Both the position numbers and the translations under genes were made by a program. This document shows positions 1 through 12,640 of a stretch of DNA of 64,000 nt, in pieces. The notes beneath the pieces are model-generated. The model did no database searches, had not been told where the DNA came from, and saw nothing but the letters and a program-made list of their open reading frames with translations. Origin of the DNA: Rhododendron vialii (lineage: Eukaryota > Streptophyta > Magnoliopsida > Ericales > Ericaceae); contig NC_080569.1 of the NCBI RefSeq assembly GCF_030253575.1, positions 5,519,501-5,583,500 of the forward strand. Reading direction: 5' to 3'. Positions within the stretch are counted from its first letter, which is position 1. Every line of letters begins with the position of its first letter.

Positions 1-298
1 TTTTAACCGGGGAAAAAAAGACCTCAAAGTGGGGTTTGGGTGATAATGTTCGAATTTGTGCATTGAAGAAATAGGTTCTGTTTGTGAATGTGTGATTGAA
101 ATAATTCTCTTTTAGTGTGTGTAAGTTCTAAAAAAGATTATGAACTGCAGTAATGAGTTTTTTTTTTTTTTTTTAAGAAAGTAAATTTAAAGAAAAGATA
201 AAAAAAAAGTAAATTTAAAAGCTTATCAAAGAAAAAAAATAAAGGTAAAACAGACGAAACTAAATAGTATAAATATTTTTATTACTGAAAAGTAAACC

Positions 299-478
299 AA
301 GTACAGCAGTGGTCGAGTGGTCAAGTGCGCGTGTGATGAAGGCGGAGGTCTCAGGTTCGAGACCTGGAAGTGCCATATTCCCATCAAATGAATTGGGTGG
401 GAAAGGCAAATATATCTCAAAAATGGAAATGAAATTTTTTCACTTTGGTCCCCTGATTTTTTCGTAATGACATTTGAT
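299..478 (+). mobile_element. tRNA-derived SINE-like copy
   Basis: A box-like TGGTCGAGTGG (about 310-320) is followed by a perfect B box GGTTCGAGACC (354-364), the internal RNA polymerase III promoter layout of a tRNA-derived SINE. The downstream body has no gene. No clean target-site duplication was found and the family is not recognised. A functional tRNA is unlikely because no acceptor-stem pairing is visible. Confidence 0.5.
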
Positions 479-483
479 GCCAC

Positions 484-787
484 AATAATTATTATTGCCG
501 ACTAAATATTTAGTCGGCAAAAGTTAATTATAATTGCCGACTAAATATTTAGTCGGCAAAAAGTTAATTTTTGCCGACTAAAATAGAAACCCCGACCAAG
601 TTTTTTAGTCGCTAAAACCATACATTAGCCGACTAAACCTTATTTAGTCGGCAATTACATTTGCCGACTGTCATTCTCCGACTAATTTGCCGACTAAATT
701 ATTTAGTCGGGAAAACCCTTTGGCGACTAAAAAGTGGACATTTGGCGACTAAAACGTTAGTCGGGAATGGTGTAATTTGTTGTAGTG
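484..787 (-). mobile_element. CACTA (En/Spm) transposon terminus
   Basis: Read on the minus strand the block begins at 787 with CACTACAACAAATTACAC, the classical CACTA terminal inverted repeat. It is followed by about 300 bp of subterminal repeats built on GCCGACTAAA / TTTAGTCGGC, several arranged as perfect palindromes (for example around 500-524 and 538-561). Dense subterminal motifs of this kind are the known transposase-binding regions of CACTA elements. The opposite end was not found; the sequence left of 484 is the SINE-like copy, so this is a truncated element or one whose other end lies outside the window. Confidence 0.65.
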
Positions 788-1928
788 AATTGAGATCTAT
801 CAAATAAGATCCATATTACATATAAAAAATATTATAAATTGAAACATATAGACAATTTTGTAAGAGGTCCCAAATAGTGAAAAGAGACAAACAAATCGGG
901 ACGAAGAGAGTATACTATTAGCACATGTGGGCCTGCCCAACTTCTACTGTGGTCGCAAAACATCGTGGCGGGCACCAACTTCCTATCCTTCGCGGGCCGC
1001 CTTCCTCCTCTGCTCATCAACCACCACGCCCTTCGCGTAAATGGACGAAAACCACGGGTCAAGTAATCAAGAACTTATTAGTTTGCTGTCTCGAAGGTTT
1101 CAAATTTGAAATCTCGTGGATGCTATAAACTCTTATAAGGTTTATCGATAAAAGTTTATCGGTATGAAAACTATGGCAATCTCGTAGGTTTAAGATTTGA
1201 AATCTTGTGGATGCTACATAATAATTTTATGAGGTTAATCTATATGGAGTTGTATTCTGACTTTAGCATCGATTAATCTCAACAAAAAAGAAAAAGAAAA
1301 AAAGAAGCAATGTAAATTGGCGGGACAATTTTGTTATAAAAATACTTAAAATAAATAAATAAATAAAATACTTAAAATAAATAAATAAATAAAATACTTA
1401 AAACAAACAAATCTAGATAGCGATGAATGTTATAAACTCTTATGAGGTTAATTCACATGGAGCTGTACGACTTGAATATAGAGTAATTTTCAAAGAACTT
1501 AGATGAGTTACACATGAGGGCTTTTCTAGCAAAAAATTCTAATCTATACTATCCTAAGATGAAAGGGAGCACGTGATGAAGTTTGAACCTTTACCAAATA
1601 AAAAGTCTCTAGCAATTGAGCTAAGAGGTTCCCTCAAATTCATTTGAGTTAGCCAAACAACTGAGATATAAAAACGAAAAAAAGTTTAGTGGTTTTCACA
1701 CTTTTTATATAACCATTTTTTTTTTTTAAAATCTTCTTGTTGTGTAAACTTACTTTAAGTGCAGAAGAGTATACAACTAAAAAAATTAATTTTATGAATT
1801 TACGTCATGACAAAAATAGAGTGTAAGATGTGTGAAAAAGAGAATAATTTTTTTACGGAGGCTAAGTTTACGGAGGCCCAACCTCACGGGTCCAAAAGTA
1901 TTTCGGACGATTCGAATTAAAAATAAAC
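788..1928. other. intergenic, no gene seen
   Basis: AT-rich DNA without a credible ORF. The only structure noted is a short tandem duplication of an AATAAATAAATA / TACTTAAA unit at about 1345-1402. Confidence 0.5.
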
Positions 1929-1930
1929 TA

Positions 1931-2169
1931 CTCCCTCCGTTCCATTTTCGTCACCCTTTTTTAAAATTCGTGTCAATTTTTAATCACTTATATCTTCTAA
2001 TATGAATTTCTAAAAATATACAATATGAATTTTGTTTGATAATTCTCGATTAGGTCTATAATACAAAGTTTTGAAAATTATGAAAAACGTTACTATAAAT
2101 TAGGACATATAAGCGTTTAAAGAACGATACGGGTAACGAAAAATAACAGAGATAATGGGGCAGAGGGAG
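1931..2169. mobile_element. Stowaway-type MITE
   Basis: The 239 bp element starts CTCCCTCCGTTCC and ends with the imperfect inverted repeat GGGGCAGAGGGAG. It is flanked by TA dinucleotides (1929-1930 and 2170-2171). The CTCCCTCCGT terminus and TA target site are diagnostic of Stowaway (Tc1/mariner) MITEs. It lies about 780 bp upstream of the GTP cyclohydrolase start codon. Confidence 0.8.
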
Positions 2170-2171
2170 TA

Positions 2172-2945
2172 TTATCAGTGAAAGATATTTATTACCGATA
2201 ATAGTTTAAAAACACATCTCAACCATTAATTACCAATACAAATTATTGAAATTGCATGATTCCATATATAACTTTCATGACTCTTCCATGAATAAATTAT
2301 TCCGGGGAAAATGATATTGGAGTGCTAATAAATGGAATAAAGTACTTGGAATCAAATCCAGAGGACCAGAAAGACTGACCTTGATCTTCAGAGTCCAGAG
2401 TCCAGAGTCCAGACCACCACCCGTACAAAAGCACACATCCCCCAAGTAGTTGGGCCCCACTTGGGCAAACAAAAGTACAAAACCACCCTCGTGTTCCAAG
2501 ATAAACTTTAACCCCTCATTTATAATCTACGGAGTAATAGTACAATTATTACAAAACACGTACAGTTTTGATTTCTTACACAATTCGATATCGACATTCC
2601 TAGCCTCCCTCCCTCGCTCGCTCTTGCCCTTCCATCCCTTCGTCCTTTCTTCTCTCGATATCAGCCCTATAACTCCCTCCCACTCTCATCCTTTAAAATT
2701 ACATCATTTTGTCTCTGCTGTTTCCTCTATGCAGTCTCTTTTCTTTCTCATTGCTTTAGAACTGGGTTAACCCATTTCGCTTTATCTTTCCAACTGATTC
2801 GTTTGGTTTTTAGGCCTCTGCAGGAAAAATTGAAATTTTTTTTTTTATGTGGGTTATGAGAAAGATTTGATTTGTATTTGTAGGGTTTGTTGCGGTAGAT
2901 CGTGGATTGTGATTTCGGGTTTTTTTGGGGTGTGGGTTTTTGTCA
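2172..2945 (+). promoter_or_regulatory. Promoter and leader region of GTP cyclohydrolase I
   Basis: Non-coding DNA between the MITE and the first ATG. A pyrimidine-rich stretch (about 2600-2665, CCTCCCTCCCTCGCTCGCTC type) looks like a plant 5' leader or Y-patch. No convincing TATA box was identified, so the transcription start is not fixed. Confidence 0.4.
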
Positions 2946-5832
2946 ATGGGCGCTTTGGATGAGGGGCACTTCAATGTGGAGCTAAAAGGGAATGGAGTGG
3001 AGCTAAAGGGTGGTTGTATAGAGCTGGGATTTGAGGAAGAGAGAGAGACGACCGTGGCCATTGAAGATGCTGTAAAGTTGCTGTTGCAAGGTTTGGGTGA
3101 AGATATCAATCGAGAAGGTCTAAGAAAGACCCCACTTCGTGTTGCCAAGGCCCTCAGAGAAGGAACCAGAGGTATGCCCCCCCTCTCTCTCTCTCATCCA
3201 CATTTTCTCACTCCTCTTGTGGGTTTTCTTTTCCATCATTTGATTACATGTTTCCTGTGTCTTGATCTAAAGTTGTGTTGGTAGTTATGGGTTTGAAATG
3301 AAATGGTTTGGCACCAATATTCAATGAAAATAGCCCAAATTTAGAACTGAGAACTTAAACATGGTAATGTGCACATAAATTGATTTGGGTCTCTAGGTCT
3401 GCCCTAATGTCTTTCGGTTTTGATTTGGGGCATGGTTCCATAGCAAAACAACCATTAGCTCCTCGGTTCTTGGAACTATAAAATTTTCAATGGTATTTTA
3501 AGAGCAGCCATTTTGTACATATATTGCCAAATGTTAAGTATATCTTCAATCCTTCCTCGTCATACCCCCAATGATTAGGGACTAGATGGGTTCTGTGATT
3601 TGTTGGTGTTGTATTCAGCAGCTTTGCCATGATGACATATTGACATTTCAAATGATTATTTCGTAGTAGGGCTTGGAGATCCTTCATGTTATGGAACCGT
3701 ACTAAAGTACATGTTTTCTACTGTTAATCTATCATCCACTGCAGTTCCACATGTGATCTATAAGTTAACTTCGTATAGTCTTTGTGGAATTGAATTAAAC
3801 CCCTTCACTGAAATCTATGTGTTTCCTAAGGAGCTCAATGGTTCACCTGCGAATCTTTTTATCCGCTCAGTCGTTTGATTTGTATGTACTTGTTTTTGTA
3901 GCAATCGGGTTGTCTCACTTTTGATGGTTTGATCTTACTGGGTAATGGTGAAGGGTTAATGCAATAGTGATGTGAAGTACCCTCTTATTGCCATTTGACG
4001 CCCATGGTACTTTGTTTGGTCAGCTCTTTGGCGTATTAGCTTCGCTGTTAGCTATGCTTTTGTAGTAGTGACTCCTTAGTGAGATACTCTGTGCTATATC
4101 TGAGCACAAATATTTGACTTCTATGCGTACCTAGAATGAGCTTCAAGTTGCTCCTTGCAGAAGTAGTGTTTCCATGACGGATTCTTTTAACCTTGATAGT
4201 AGTACTCGAGATGAAGATTATGATGTTAATGTTAGAGAAAAATCGCCATGACATCGGATAGACACTATTTCTTTCATTCATTTTTATGATTTTCATTTTT
4301 TGTTGTTGCTCTTCTACCTTCCAGTTAAGCTTTCTAAGCCTTTTAGTGTTTTCGAACAAATAACTATGCTTTTTGTGTACCTTTGCTTACAATCTTCAGT
4401 AAATTGATTGCTTAGGCTCAGTTCTCTTTTCTTAACATGCTTGGAACGTTGTAACCTAGGTTTGTTTCAAGTACCTCAACCATATAGGCTTGTTACTTGT
4501 TAGCATAATCTCTATGTTTGACTTTTTCTGTTTTGAACTTGCATAGTTGCCCGAAAACTAAAGCTAAAAGAAGGAGAAAAATGGGATGTGGAATAGTACC
4601 TTTTACATGCCACTATTGAGTATTGACTTGGAGTTTGAGGTATCAGTTAGTTCAGTTTCCTCTTTGTACTTTCAGGCTACCGACAAAAGGTGACAGATAT
4701 TGTTCAAGGGGCTTTATTCCCTGAATCCGGGTTGGAAAGTGGAATCGGGCATGCTGGAGGAGCTGGTGGGCTTGTTGTTGTTCGGGATCTTGATCTTTTC
4801 TCGTACTGTGAGTCATGTTTGCTTCCATTCCAAGTCAAGTGTCATATTGGGTATGTCCCATCCGGGCAGCGTGTTGTAGGCCTAAGCAAACTTTCTCGCG
4901 TTGCTGATGTCTTTTCAAAACGACTGCAAGACCCACAACGTCTAGCAGATGAAGTATCTTCAGCTTTGCAAGATGGAATCAAGCCGACAGGTGTTGCCGT
5001 CATTCTCCAGTGTTCACACATTCACTTCCCGAATTTTGAGTCAGCCTTTCTTGACTCAAATCACAGAGGATGGGTAAAGGTGATCGTTTGTTCTGGTTCA
5101 GGAGTTTTTGAAAATGACAAGGCAGATATTTGGGGTGATTTTCTGAATCTCTTGAGATTCAGAGGCATAAATGTTGAGAAAATCCATCCCAGAGACTCAG
5201 ATGACAAATCTTGGTGCCCATCTCAGGCTATATCTAAGATGGGAGCAGCCAATTCAGGAATGATTGCTGCGGTAGCTTCAATTCTTCGTTCCTTGGGTGA
5301 AGACCCATTAAGGAACGAGCTTCTAGGAACTCCTACCCGTTTTGTGAAATGGCTTATGAATTTCAAAAACTGTAACTTGGAGATGAAGTTAAATGGGTTT
5401 GGTCTTTGTCGACTAGATGCCGTTAGATCCAATGGGAACGAAGACATCCATTCTGAGCTAAACTTGCCATTCTGGTCCCAATGCGAACACCATCTACTTC
5501 CATTTCAGGGATTTGTGCACATTGGATACATCTCTACTGAAGGAGTCAACCCCATTGGGAAAACTCTCCTGCAGTCAATAGTGCATTTCCATGGTTTCAA
5601 GCTCCAAGTACAGGAGAGGCTCACCAGACAAATAGCTGAGACAGCTTCATCACTGCTTGGTGGAGATGTAATGGTGGTGGTTGAGGCTAACCACACTTGC
5701 ATGATCTCTAGAGGGATTGAGAAGTTTGGAAGTAATACAGCTACGCTTGCTGTCTTGGGTCGCTTTTCAACTGACCCTGTTGCAAGAGCAAAATTTTTGG
5801 AGAGCATCCCAAACTCTGCCACTGCTGGATGA
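2946..5832 (+). CDS. GCH1: GTP cyclohydrolase I (tandem-domain plant type)
   Basis: It converts GTP to 7,8-dihydroneopterin triphosphate, the first committed step of pterin and folate synthesis; in plants the enzyme is cytosolic. Exons are 2946-3171 and 4676-5832, joined through a split Gly codon with GT-AG borders, giving 460 aa, the usual size for plant GCHI. The protein is two GCHI domains in one chain. The first (about 35-225) has CESC at 120-123 where the canonical enzyme has CEHH, but keeps GLSKL (144-148). The second (about 260-460) keeps CEHH (345-348) and HTCM (415-418) but has lost GLSKL. Active-site residues are therefore divided between the halves, as known for plant GCHI, where neither half works alone. 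The ATG at 2946 was chosen because it begins the conserved MGALDEG N-terminus; an earlier TTG in the same frame is not a plausible start. Confidence 0.97.
3172..4675 (+). other. GCHI intron with RTE-LINE tail fragment
   Basis: A 1504 bp intron bounded by GT (3172) and a TTTCAG acceptor (4675). At about 3563-3612 it contains a short sequence, CCCCCAATGATTAGGGACTA followed by TTGTTGGTGTTGT, resembling the 3' tail of plant RTE-type LINEs. A second tail-like copy is at 6567-6620. Confidence 0.5.
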
Positions 5833-8304
5833 AGATTTTTATTTGTTCATGACAGACCTCTAAATACGATTTTTTTCACAACAAAGATGCCCTGCGTTTT
5901 TCAAATCTTGTTTTCAGATAGCTGGGCAACCCAGAAGGAGATCCGACAATGATTTGGAGAAATGTCGGTCTCCCTCAGAGTTTTGTTTGGTGGATTAGGG
6001 CTTTCAGACTGGAGTCCGAAAGGGTAGGGAAGTTGACGGATTTCATTTCCTTTTTCTTTTATTTTTTTTCCTCCTCTACTTATTGTTTGTAGCATAAAGG
6101 TCTGCTTTGCCAACAAATGGGCAAGGATAATTCTTGACAACACCTTACTTTTGAGGTTTCTCGTTACCATTACTCACATGATTACTTGGATCAATTATAT
6201 TGCTACCAAAGTTTCACACTTGTCATTTGACTTGGAAGTGATCTTCATTTAAATTCTGCAGTGAGCACCATTTTTTGTTAACATTTGGATCTCATGTTCA
6301 GACTTATGGCGGTGAATTCTTTTTGGGAGTGTCTCACTGTCTCTGTACTTTTGATTTTCTGCACTAGATCAAATGAGGCCTTTTATTTCTCTACTTATGA
6401 ATTTGCTTGTGTTGTGATTTGATCGGCGTGGGATCTGCCTCCAGCCACGAATAGATCTGTGTTTTGGATCTATGATGCCCCTCATCGACATTTGAATCTG
6501 GAGAGGAGTTTTGATTTCTCCAATTTTGTTTCATAGTTTTTCATTTTTGATCTCCATGATTAGTTTGCCCATACCCCCAATGATTGGAGACTACCTGAGT
6601 TCTGTTGTTGTTGTGTTGTTAATCTCCATGATTAGTTTGGCGCTTTAACTACTGCATTCATGTCTCTGATAAAAGGAGCAATTCATGTACCCTTGGATGT
6701 GAGTCAAAAAGAGCTTATGGACATGCCTGGAAAAGAAAGAGGTTAATTAAAAAAAAAATTAGAAATGATTTTCACACTTTTTTTTTTATTATAAATGCAC
6801 TTATTTTCTTGTCTTTTTGTGAAAAAAATTCACACAAAAGTTTCACTAAAAGACAAGAAAATGAGTGCACCTATCTAAAAAGGAAGTGCGAAAATCATTA
6901 CCCAAAAAAGAATTCAAAACAGTCACCCTATTTGAGAAAGCATCAGAAAAATGTCCGAAGACGGAGACACTGGTCCAGGTCTTAGTCATGAAGAAGGGGG
7001 AAGGTTGAAGGGCTCTAATGTTCAACGACAACAAAGATGATAATAGCCTTCAACACCAACAAAGGTTCCACTTGAATCAGAATAGGATTAACTATGTTTT
7101 CTTCATCAAGAATCAGAGTTAGTCGTGGAATCGGAAATAAGATTTTTAGTTTTTGAACTTCTATCTCCCATATTTTACAGCACCAACTCATTGCATTAAC
7201 AACAAAAAGTCATTAACTGGTTAGTTCGTTGTGAAAAAGAATCACAATCCAGTAAGAGAGGGAGAAGAGTGAAAAGAAGATTGTAAAACTGAATCAATTC
7301 ATTAGGTTCTACCAACCTGTGCAGCATATAAATGTTCAGTCTTTAAGCAGACGACACTTATTCCATATTTGAAAAGAGAGGAGAAGGAAGCTTGGATCAG
7401 TAAGGATCTGAGTGAACTGGGTATCAGTGATGCAAGAAAAGATGGCAAGGGTGGCGATGAAGGAGGCGGCAACCAAAAAAATGCAAGTGGAGGAAGGAAG
7501 AGTCATGGCGGTGGCTGCAAGGGAAGAAATGTGGGGTTGAACAGTGCTCCATGGCATGAAAGTGGAGGCATTGGTGATTGATCAATGGAAAAGGAGGATG
7601 TGTTTAGTAGTCATCAAATGAAAACGATTCCAAGCTCTTTGTAAGTTCTTGAAGAAGGTAGGAAGAAAGGAAAGTTCAAGTATTAGACGTGTAGTCTACA
7701 TTTGTATTATGAACAGTGAGCAATGACATTTTTCTACAGGTTACAACAGTTCATTCCCAGAGCAGCTGAACTCGGAAATAATGTCTCATTTTCACCGAGT
7801 TTTCTTGCGACGAACAAGTTACCCATTAAGCCAGCAAAAGGTAAGGTTGCTAATATTTTGCCAAACAAAAAAGTCCCTCAAATAAGAGTGATTCCTCAAA
7901 TATACACTCACCCTATATGAAACCATAAGTTACAATGTTAAAAAATTTGTAGTGGTGCAATAATGACCGCATCAATTCTGTCATTACCGAAAACCAAAGT
8001 AGGAAATTCCCACCACATTTGTCTCCCCCATCCAATAGGAGAGACCATACAAAATCCTGCAAAAACCCCAGCATGTTTCTTCAAATGATCCCTAAACGTG
8101 TTTGCATGGATTAATATCATTAAAAGAAGAAACCCTCAATGACTCAAGTAATGCAGTGGTGCCCAGCCTGGAGGAGCACGAGCAGAAAAATGTCCGCAAA
8201 GGTTGCAAGAAAATTTGGATCCACATGGAAATGCTTTCATAACGAGCGTGGTTCCAGCTCAGAGAGGATCGAAGGGGAAGCTGAAGAATCCATTCAGTAC
8301 CAAC
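5833..8304. other. Intergenic between GCHI and the myb-like X gene
   Basis: Contains the GCHI 3' flank, an RTE-like tail at 6567-6620 and a small palindromic element at 6763-6900 listed separately. A plus-strand Gly/Lys-rich ORF near 7369-7581 has no ATG and no recognised family, so it is not called. The part near 8120-8304 is probably 3' UTR of the minus-strand gene. Confidence 0.45.
6763..6900. mobile_element. Small palindromic MITE-like element
   Basis: Two arms of about 58 nt pair with each other: AATGATTTTCACACTT at the left matches the reverse complement of AAGTGCGAAAATCATT at the right, and TTATTTTCTTGTCTTTT pairs with AAAAGACAAGAAAATGA. There is no coding capacity. The superfamily is not assigned because no clear target-site duplication is visible. 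Confidence 0.5.
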
Positions 8305-11300
8305 TCAGAAAGGTATGACATATGGCAGAGCAGCAACATCCATGGATTCTGTCCGTAAAGCTTGTACCCATACCTGAGGGGAACAATCAACCTCTAACGG
8401 ACCTGCATTGGGCTTCTTCACGTGAAGCTTATAGTTGCTAATCAACCACTCCTGGTCATCAAAATCACACCACTCTGCCACTTTGGGAACATGAAAAACT
8501 TGACTCAGATACTTAGAGTCGGGATGTGGAAGCTTCACAGATGCTTCAACTTTCTCTTTAGATCGAGCAGTAGACAAAGGTTTACCAGAGGAAGCATTGA
8601 GTTGTCGAGCCTCTAAAAAACCATTAGTCCTGGCGTCCTTATCTGTCTTGTTGCTAATGGAAGTTGGTTTTGATTCTAATTTACTTCTATTTGGCAGGAT
8701 TTGGTGAGAGGAAGAAATGATAGCCTCCACCTTATGGTTAGTAGAGGCTGCCACCTGCCTCTCGCATGCAAGCTGGAGAGCAGACTGGCATAGTTCCAAT
8801 TTCCTTGCATTTTCCACGAGCTGGTGAGAGGAAGAGATGAGTCTCGGCAATTTATTGGGCCGATCTGTAACACGTTGAAAGAGCGAAGTACACACCAAAT
8901 ATTAGCCAATAAAAAGATCAATGTCTAGAGCCACAATTTTATCCCGGACAACGGAGACAGAAATGAAGTGTGACCACTGTACAATACAGGAAAGAACTCA
9001 CCATGTGAAAATCCATTCATTTCAAGCTCTTTTCGTTTGCCAAGACTTATGTTGTAGGTGGAACTCTTGTTTCCATCATTCAAAAGGGGAGATGGCTTAA
9101 GAATCGGACTATCTACGCCATCTTTGTCGCTTCCTTGCAATATGGGTTGCTTTTTGTCTGGCTCTTTTTCTTTCGCTTTCGCCTCCTTTTCCTTCTCTTT
9201 TGCCCTGTCTTCATAATCTGGCTTATCTGTACTTTTTTGTCTTTCACCATCCTTGTGTTTATGCTTCTTTTCCCCCTCCCTCTGCTTTTTGACTTCCTTT
9301 TCCACTGGTCCAGAAACTCCCCCAACTCTATTCTGATCCGCCCTATTGAAACCTTGAACAAAGCCATCTTCCACACAGAAACCTTGAACAAAACCATTTT
9401 CCACGCCTCTTACCTCAACTTGGTTCCATTCTCCATTAATATTTCTATCACCATCTTTCTTATTTTTGTAAGTTTCTTTCACTTCAGCGGAATTCACAAT
9501 GTTGATTTCCACAACCCTACCAGCCAGTTCACCGCTCGTCCGATATGTAACAGTAATACTCTTCAACATTTGGTTTTCTCTAGCTCCACCTTCTTCTTTG
9601 ATTCTCTTGTGCAACTCCAGAAAAAACTTAGAGTCAACGGTAGCACCACTCTCTGGGCATTTTGAACCAAGTTTCTCACCATTTTGACCCTCCGATGGTC
9701 GTACAATATCTTTCTCGACAGTATCATTTTTCTTCTCCCTTTCCCTATTATTCCGGTCTTTATGCTTCTTCTTTCGTTCTTTCTTTTCTTTAGGTTGTCT
9801 GTCACTTCTCTCTTTGTCCTTTTCCCTTTCTTTTCCTTCACTCTTTTCCTTGTTCTTCTTGTGCTTCTTATGCTTTTTCTCCTTGTGTTTCTCCTAAACA
9901 TTCCAATTGATCAAATACAAACCAGCTTAGCCAAATGACAACTGCTTAATGAGTGACAAATTGGAAATAAGCAGATCTACGAAAATGTTCAAGCATGAGC
10001 AAGTTAACAAGTTACAAAATGAACCCCCAAAATATGAGCACAGAAAAGTCAAATCCATCAAGATTTGCAAAAAAAGTTACCCAGAAAGGCTATACCAACT
10101 ATATGGACTTGATGGACCATCTAAAGTTCAAAGAGGATGATTCCCGCAGAAATGATATTAACGGACATATTGTACGCGGATGCTATAAACCCAGTAATAA
10201 GTTAGGACACAAGATGCTAGGTATTGAAGTATGACAAATCAAGTAAGTCTGTTCAACTAGAATCATATTCCAATTACATAACAAAGGTAGATGAGACCGA
10301 AATAGGTGTTTCATGTATTTAAAATTCGAGACAAAAGATAGTGCTGATCAAGAAAATATGCAAGGAACTTGCAGTGGCATATGAAATGGAAATAGTCAAA
10401 GGCATATCAGCATCAAAATATTTAATGCCTATGCCAGATAATTATGTACCTAAAAGGGACTTACCCACTTTCACAGAGCTACATTCAACGTAAGAGAGGC
10501 AAACAAAAAGAAGTCTTGAAATATTACTTCTTCACGATACCGGACGAGACATGAATGAAGGTGTACATAATTGACAAAAGACATAATGCCTTACACTAAA
10601 CAGGGAAAAATCTAGCATACGTTTTAGGAAAGGAGGAGTGGAAAGAAATGCTGGATTATGCAATATTCTGATAAATACTTGAACAACGATGTTGAAGTTT
10701 TTTCCTTGTCAGCTAAGCCACTTTTACATAACAAGAAGCTAAAAATGAAAACAGTGCGTAGGTGAATTTTAGTGAAACTTCAATAAAGTTCTACTCTTAT
10801 GAACAACGATGTTGAAGTTTTTCCCTTGTCTGCTAAGCCACTTTTACATAACAAGAAGCTAAAAATGAAAACAGTGTGTAGGTGAATTTTAGTGAAACTT
10901 CAATAAAGTTCTACTCTTATGTAAATTCCATGTCTCTAAACCAAAAATACCCCAGAGTCATATACAGAAAGGAACAAAACAGAAAACAGAAACAGTTACA
11001 CAATCCATCTTTTATGCTTCACCAATTAATTATTGGATGCATACCCTCCAAAGGTATCTTCCTAAAATGCTTTCACGATCCCTTAATTCGAAAACACTCA
11101 GTACTGTCGATAAGTGTTTCCTCTTATCTTGGTTAAAAGCCCCTTAATGAACTTCAAAATTATGGCACAAGAAGCACAACTTTTCAAGAAGATCAACAGA
11201 AGTATGCTATTGCAACCATGATTCCGAATGAAAGAGAACATCCATAACATTTAAGACTACTGGGGAGGTAGATAAGGCAACCGATTAAAGAAGTGTATTC

Positions 11301-11387
11301 CATATGAACCTTGGTTAGCAAGTCCGTATCAGCAAGTGTAGTCTTCTTCTCATATCCTGGAGGTGGAAAAGGAAAGCAGCGAGACAT
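8305..11387 (-). CDS. Lys/Glu-rich nuclear-type protein, 'myb-like protein X' family
   Basis: Exons in transcript order are 11387-11310, 9893-9002 and 8864-8305 (1530 nt, 509 aa), with every junction GT-AG and in frame. The protein starts MSRCFPFPPPGYEKK, then has a strongly basic Lys/His/Glu region (about 27-75), a mixed region with 'ENQMLKSITVTYRT', a second K/E-rich block, and a conserved C-terminus with HPDSKYLSQV (437-446), FDDQEWL (458-464) and ALPYVIPF at the end. This architecture is shared by plant proteins annotated as 'myb-like protein X' or 'DNA ligase-like'. I see no Myb repeat and no ligase domain, so those names are inherited labels and the function is unknown. The lysine-rich composition suggests a nuclear location by inference. 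A duplicated GFVQGF motif comes from a 27-nt tandem repeat near 9350-9405. Confidence 0.85.
10681..10920. repeat. Tandem duplication, two 120-bp units
   Basis: Bases 10681-10800 and 10801-10920 are almost identical, with about four differences. Each unit runs from GAACAACGATGTTGAAG to TTCTACTCTTAT. It lies within intron 1 of the myb-like X gene and encodes nothing recognisable. Confidence 0.95.
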
Positions 11388-12640
11388 TGCACGAAATATT
11401 TGAGGCAGAAAAATGAATCACAGACCGAAATGGTTCACCTATTTCCAGCAAAGGAACAGGCCAGAAACATCTGTCCTTTCCATGCACCATGTCCCAGGAC
11501 TCATTTCCAGCTGATCATCTCCCAATTAGTCCAAACCAAAATCCAAAAGAAATATTTTTTACTTCAAGTGGAACTGGGTATGTGCAACAGAAAGCACCCA
11601 CAAGGCCACAATACCAACCAAACTCCACACTATTAAGAGATGTGTTTCTCAAATGTGAACGGTTTAATCACGAGATCAATGGCTGCCAGTAATCTGAAGG
11701 CAAGTAGAGTGCAATCACCTGCCCATTACGAAAACGGATGTCAGGACAATTTTCTGACCAAAAAGATGAACACTTGCAGGGAGAACAAGAACAACCATCA
11801 TAACCTTGAAAGGTAAACACTTGCATATCTTTTCTAGACCACCAAACAGATTCAAAAACCCATTTAATTGCACCATTCAAAACCAAGTTTTTTCATCAAC
11901 CCATTTCATGAATCAATGCTTAGACACTCATAAGAGAGCTACTGAATCCACAAAATCTAGTCCCAGAAAATTCAATACTTGCTAAATAGAAATTGCGTAA
12001 TAAAGCTTATACTACGGAATTTCTTTCTCTAAGTTCTGATCATTTATACTTTAATCGAAAAATAGAGTTAATTCCATTTAAGAACTGATTAAACCATACC
12101 ACCCCTCAAACAACATATGAAAAGACAAACCCTAACTTCAATTCACCAAAACCCAGGAAATAAGTATGTAATCTTGTACATATGAACTTCCTGACACCAA
12201 AACTAACATAAAAATAATAATAAAAAATGAAGAAAAACCCGCAGATAAGGAAAAAAAAAAAGTTTTGGAAAAGCATGAAGGCCTTGGCCCTGGAAATCAG
12301 ACAATTTAGGAAATTAGAAAATTCAAATTCTCAATAACTGCTCTGATTATCAGTAGACATTGTGCGATGGAGGAGATCAAAGAGAAGGGAAAGGAAGCAA
12401 AAAAATAATGGATCACAAAGTCACTCTCTCTTTCTGTGTCTACCTCTGTTTCATCTGCACGCACATATTAGCGAGTATACATAATAGATCATCGAAATAT
12501 CAGTTTATGTGATATGGGTTTCTTTAGAGAGCCGCCCTATCTCTGTCTCTCTCCTTGAAACCCCCCAAATGGGAAGAGAGACTTGATGCGAGAGGCCGGG
12601 CCGTATATATAACGGGTGAGAGAAAGAGAGAGGTGGTCCC
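11388..12640 (-). promoter_or_regulatory. Leader and promoter region of the myb-like X gene
   Basis: Upstream of the ATG at 11387 on the minus strand. A TATA-like GTTATATATACGG lies at 12601-12613 (minus sense), followed by a CT-rich leader (about 12420-12575). The distance from TATA box to ATG implies a leader intron, whose borders were not resolved. Confidence 0.5.

Noticed and set aside
300-375. Possible functional tRNA gene
   Set aside because: A and B boxes are present but no acceptor stem or anticodon arm can be paired, and similar heads occur on the SINEs here.
7369-7581. Gly/Lys-rich plus-strand ORF
   Set aside because: No ATG start, no recognised domain and no splice context; probably chance.
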